Positions 5,665-7,969 of a DNA stretch of 7,969 nucleotides are shown piece after piece. A model generated the notes under the pieces. The model was not told the DNA's origin. It searched no databases and was given only the letters and a program-made list of their open reading frames with translations. This stretch comes from Sutterella sp. (lineage in GTDB: Bacteria > Pseudomonadota > Gammaproteobacteria > Burkholderiales > Burkholderiaceae_F), in assembly GCA_020025915.1 (NCBI GenBank), contig JAHHRH010000061.1, positions 1 to 7,969 on the forward strand, read 5' to 3'. A program made the translations under genes and the position numbers. Numbering within the stretch: the stretch's first letter is position 1; every line of letters starts with the position of its first letter.

Positions 5665-6948
5665 ATGCGCTTTCTTCACATTGACGGCAATACGTTTTAT
5701 GCGTCGGTTCATCGTGTCTTTGAACCGATGCTTCGAGGTAAGCCCGTGATTGTGCTTTCAAATAATGATGGCTGCGTGGTGACGCGCACCGCTGAAGCGA
5801 AGGCTTTAGGCATTAAGTGCGGTGTACCTCTCTTTCAGATTAAAGACTTGGTTGAAAAGCATCATATTGTGGTGCGCTCGAGTAATTATGAACTCTATCA
5901 ATCCATGTCTAATCGCATGATGACTACGATTCGTACTCTCGTGCCACGTCAAGAGATCTATTCGATTGATGAGCAGTTTGCGGATGTTACCGGGATGCCG
6001 ATTGACCTTACCACCTTAGGGTTTCAAGTCCATGACCGTGTTTTAAAGTGGACAGGGATTCCGACGTGTGTGGGCATTGCGTCCACCAAAACCCTAGCTA
6101 AGCTTTGTGACCACTACGCGAAGAATTATCCCGCCTTTAAGTCTGTGCTTAATTGGGACGATTTAACGCCAACCAGACAAACTAAAGCCTGGTCCATGAC
6201 ACCCATCGATGAGGTGTGGGGTATTGGCGGCGCCCTGACCCTTAAACTCCAAGCTTTAGGCGTCAAGCACGTCTTAGATTTTGTGAGGCTTCCTCGAACC
6301 ACCGTGCGTAAGTTAGGTGGCGTAGTGTTAGAGCGCACTTGGCTTGAGTTACAAGGTGAAGTATGTTTTCCGCTCGTAGAAACGCCACCTAAACGGCAGC
6401 AGATCGTGCGCTCACGTAGTTTCGGTGAGTTGATTACCGACAAAAATAGTGTGCTTGCTGCGGTTTCGGTACATATGGCTTCAGCTGCGCGCATCTTGAG
6501 AGCAGAAGGCACGGAAGCGACGCGCCTCACGGTGCAATTTCAGTCTGATCCCTTTAGAACGGACGATCCGCAATACTATGCGTCGCCTACGATCGAGTTT
6601 GATCGACCTACGTCTGACACGTTACGCCTAACGTATGCTGCCTGTACGTTGGTAGAACAGGCTTGGCGCCCTGGAATCAAGTATCGTCGTGCCGGTGTGA
6701 TTCTCTCTCAATTAGTGGACGAAGGTGCACCGGCCTTATCGCAGTCTTTGTTTGATGATTCAGCGGCAGACATTCAACGCGTTAAGCGTCGAGAACTCAT
6801 GAGTGTGATGGATACCTTGACCGACTTATATGGCAAAGGGATTATTAAAACCGCGAGTTCGGCACTTTCTACCAAGTGGGAGATGAAGCGAGACTTCTTG
6901 ACACCATGCTATACGACCAATTGGGATGACGTTTTGGTCGTGCATTGA
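5665..6948 (+). CDS. umuC: UmuC-like Y-family DNA polymerase (Pol V catalytic subunit)
   Basis: A 427-residue protein, close to the 422 of E. coli UmuC. It copies past DNA lesions at the cost of accuracy, normally only in complex with a UmuD' dimer, RecA and the sliding clamp. The palm and fingers begin with D7-x-N-x-F-Y12-A-S, where Asp7 binds metal and Tyr12 is the likely steric gate. LSNNDGCV (31-38) and YSIDE (99-103; Asp102 and Glu103 catalytic) follow. Residue 104 is Gln where Ala is usual. A helix-hairpin-helix lies at about 180-206 (PIDEVWGIG), and the little-finger domain at about 240-350. QSLFD (360-364) is a likely clamp-binding motif. The C-terminal DUF4113 block ends in WEMKRDFLTPCYTTNWDDVL. 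All catalytic residues are present, so the enzyme looks functional. A weak AAGG lies nine bases before the ATG. No umuD precedes it; the umuD homologue faces it across a 162-base gap. Confidence 0.95.
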   Translation: MRFLHIDGNTFYASVHRVFEPMLRGKPVIVLSNNDGCVVTRTAEAKALGIKCGVPLFQIKDLVEKHHIVVRSSNYELYQSMSNRMMTTIRTLVPRQEIYSIDEQFADVTGMPIDLTTLGFQVHDRVLKWTGIPTCVGIASTKTLAKLCDHYAKNYPAFKSVLNWDDLTPTRQTKAWSMTPIDEVWGIGGALTLKLQALGVKHVLDFVRLPRTTVRKLGGVVLERTWLELQGEVCFPLVETPPKRQQIVRSRSFGELITDKNSVLAAVSVHMASAARILRAEGTEATRLTVQFQSDPFRTDDPQYYASPTIEFDRPTSDTLRLTYAACTLVEQAWRPGIKYRRAGVILSQLVDEGAPALSQSLFDDSAADIQRVKRRELMSVMDTLTDLYGKGIIKTASSALSTKWEMKRDFLTPCYTTNWDDVLVVH

Positions 6949-7110
6949 CTAAGCACCAAAGATGTGAGAAGCCGTGAAGGCCACCTGCGGTTTAACAGTT
7001 GCGTTCAGTGAGAAGTGTGATGGTGATACGACATTCTTTTGAGGATAAACACGAAATGACACTAGCAGGATGTCAAGATCAAAGCGGAGCGCACTTCGAA
7101 CGAATGGACA

Positions 7111-7563
7111 TTACCAATAACGGCGACCGAGCCCAGTAACCACTCCTTCAATCGAAAATTGTTCATCCGTCGTGGGGGTGATGACGGCAAAAAGACCATT
7201 AGCGTTATCGGAGTGTAGAGAGGGTTGGTGACCTTCTAAACGATAGCGACGCACAAGATATTCACCCTCATAAAAGACCAAAACGAGGTCACCGGGTTTC
7301 GCGTCAAGTGACCGGTCAACAATCAAAATGTCGTTAGGCATAATGCCCGCATCAATCAAGGCTTCACCTTCCATCTTGACGACAAAAGTGGACGAGCGAT
7401 TACGAACAAAATAACCATTCAAATCAAAGTCTTCTGCTTCATAGTCACTCGCGGGTGACGGAAAGCCGCATGATACAAAGGCATCCACATAGGGGAGCGT
7501 CATCAGGGAAGGGATCTCTGAGCATGGTCCTAAATAAAAAATGTCAGAAGTGATGTGGGTCAT
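7111..7563 (-). CDS. umuD: UmuD homologue (S24 family) lacking the Ser/Lys catalytic dyad
   Basis: A 150-residue protein; E. coli UmuD has 139. The cleavage region is well kept: SCGFPSPASDY (31-41) with Cys32-Gly33 equivalent to UmuD Cys24-Gly25, then D47-L-N. In the catalytic fold, VKMEGEALIDAGI (62-74) aligns with VKASGDSMIDGGI of E. coli UmuD, so Ala68 (codon GCC) replaces the nucleophile Ser60. GEYLVRRYRL (100-109) aligns with GEFTVKKLQL, so Arg105 (codon CGT) replaces Lys97. The constant offset of eight residues for Cys, Ser and Lys makes the alignment secure. UmuD normally cleaves itself on RecA-ssDNA to give UmuD', which activates UmuC. Here self-cleavage should be impossible, although cutting by another UmuD is conceivable. 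The gene converges on umuC instead of preceding it. No strong Shine-Dalgarno precedes ATG 7563. The frame is otherwise intact, arguing against simple decay. Confidence 0.9.
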   Translation of the reverse strand: MTHITSDIFYLGPCSEIPSLMTLPYVDAFVSCGFPSPASDYEAEDFDLNGYFVRNRSSTFVVKMEGEALIDAGIMPNDILIVDRSLDAKPGDLVLVFYEGEYLVRRYRLEGHQPSLHSDNANGLFAVITPTTDEQFSIEGVVTGLGRRYW

Positions 7564-7604
7564 AGCTTAGTGTCGTCTTTTAAGGATGCGTTAAATGATA
7601 AAAG

Positions 7605-7633
7605 ATTGTAGAGAATGGGCATGTTTTATGCAA
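7605..7633 (-). promoter_or_regulatory. Putative sigma70 promoter of the umuD homologue, with an overlapping dyad
   Basis: On the minus strand TTGCAT (7633-7628) and TACAAT (7610-7605; 5 of 6 consensus bases) are separated by 17 bases. The start would lie about 35 bases before the umuD ATG. A GCAT-N5-ATGC dyad (7619-7631) overlaps the -35 box, where a repressor could act. No CTGT-N8-ACAG LexA box is visible. The first twelve bases from the -35, TTGCATAAAACA, also occur upstream of umuC at 5549-5560. Confidence 0.5.
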
Positions 7634-7709
7634 GCGAGAAAAAATAGAATGGGCTTTAAGTTGCAATGTGGAGATGCATACCATCTAAACATGAACTGTC
7701 AAACTCTTC

Positions 7710-7760
7710 GGTCCACTTTCGTTTCAATCCTCTGACGATACTGCGGCGCTTTAGTGGACC
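7710..7760. repeat. 8-bp inverted repeat in the TnpB remnant tail
   Basis: GGTCCACT (7710-7717) and AGTGGACC (7753-7760) are exact complements, 35 bases apart, just downstream of the TnpB fragment's stop. Between them, on the minus strand, lies CGTCAGAGGATTGAAAC. The arrangement could be the structured right end (omega-RNA region) of an IS200/IS605-type element, but the length and symmetry are too modest to be sure. Confidence 0.3.
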
Positions 7761-7762
7761 CA

Positions 7763-7969
7763 TCAATCAAGCGATTGTGCGCATGAAGCCTTCTGTGGAC
7801 GTTCTCTCCGTCGTGAACGGCGGAGTAGCTTCTTGAGTGTAGCGCAGGGTTCGAAGAATGTGCCGTCGGAAAGCGTGCAGAAACGCACGCATCCCATGTC
7901 AATGCCGACACTATCGCCAGCATGCTCGGGAGGCTCCATTTCGTACTCGGTCTGGATGGAAACGTGCCA
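7763..7969 (-). pseudogene. tnpB: TnpB (IS200/IS605-family OrfB) fragment, decayed after the RuvC-I motif
   Basis: The minus-strand frame enters from the window edge and reads WHVSIQTEYEMEPPEHAGDS, then VGIDMG, then FCTLSDGTFFEP. This is the conserved stretch of TnpB that leads into the RuvC-I motif, with the catalytic Asp of GIDMG at fragment residue 24. TnpB is an RNA-guided nuclease carried by IS200/IS605 elements. After FFEP the sequence no longer follows the family and stops at TGA (7763-7765) after 68 codons, some 200 residues short of the normal end. The missing RuvC-II, zinc-finger and RuvC-III parts are not found downstream. The overlapping frame contains VHRRLHAHNRL, faintly like the family's IQRLHARIAN block, which suggests a frameshift plus deletion. 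The upstream part lies outside the window. It is non-functional as seen. Confidence 0.8.

Noticed and set aside
7720..7740. GTTTCAATCC motif resembling the end of a CRISPR repeat (ATTGAAAC)
   Set aside because: It occurs only once, with no regularly spaced second copy, so there is no array. It is better explained as part of the TnpB element end.
3536..7753. CGCTTTAG occurring near 3536, 3645 and 7746
   Set aside because: An 8-mer seen three times with no common context (a hairpin arm, a stop codon and the TnpB tail) is compatible with chance.
7699..7923. Minus-strand frame of 74 codons at the right end
   Set aside because: It is in a shifted frame over the TnpB fragment. At most a short part (RLHAHNRL) recalls TnpB after a frameshift, so it is treated as part of the decayed element.

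Overview
The window most resembles a gut-type betaproteobacterium of the Burkholderiales, possibly Sutterellaceae. This is inferred from the gene mix (a secreted covalent-FMN/FAD reductase, an M20 amidohydrolase with a paired membrane system, umuC/umuD), mid-range GC and E. coli-like ribosome-binding and promoter sequences. No rRNA, tRNA or marker gene is present to prove it.

Layout. Positions 1-102 hold the last 33 codons of an IS3-family transposase. After a short regulatory stretch comes a 598-residue exported flavoprotein reductase (319-2115, +) with an N-terminal covalent-FMN domain and a C-terminal FAD domain of the fumarate/urocanate reductase type. It ends at a strong hairpin that faces a minus-strand cluster. 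That cluster runs, in transcription order, from an odd leader region (about 5320-5003), through a 257-residue membrane protein resembling DUF3100 (4951-4178) and a 157-residue membrane protein (4123-3650), to an M20-family amidohydrolase (3520-2231). The likely logic is a two-part membrane carrier supplying or clearing the substrate or product of a cytoplasmic hydrolase. Positions 5321-5664 are AT-rich and apparently non-coding, ending in a sigma70-like promoter.

The right part is a rearranged error-prone polymerase locus. umuC (5665-6948, +) and umuD (7563-7111, -) face each other instead of forming the usual umuDC operon. The UmuD homologue keeps the Cys-Gly cleavage site but has Ala and Arg exactly where the catalytic Ser and Lys should be, so it should not be able to cleave itself. 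The window ends in a decayed TnpB (IS200/IS605 OrfB) fragment on the minus strand.

Main points for follow-up are the protease-dead UmuD, the reductase that lacks the usual carboxylate-binding His/Arg pair, the amidohydrolase start codon that has a Shine-Dalgarno only across a perfect 12-bp hairpin, and a Ser/Thr-run mini-ORF whose stop lies in a hairpin loop ahead of the membrane-protein operon.
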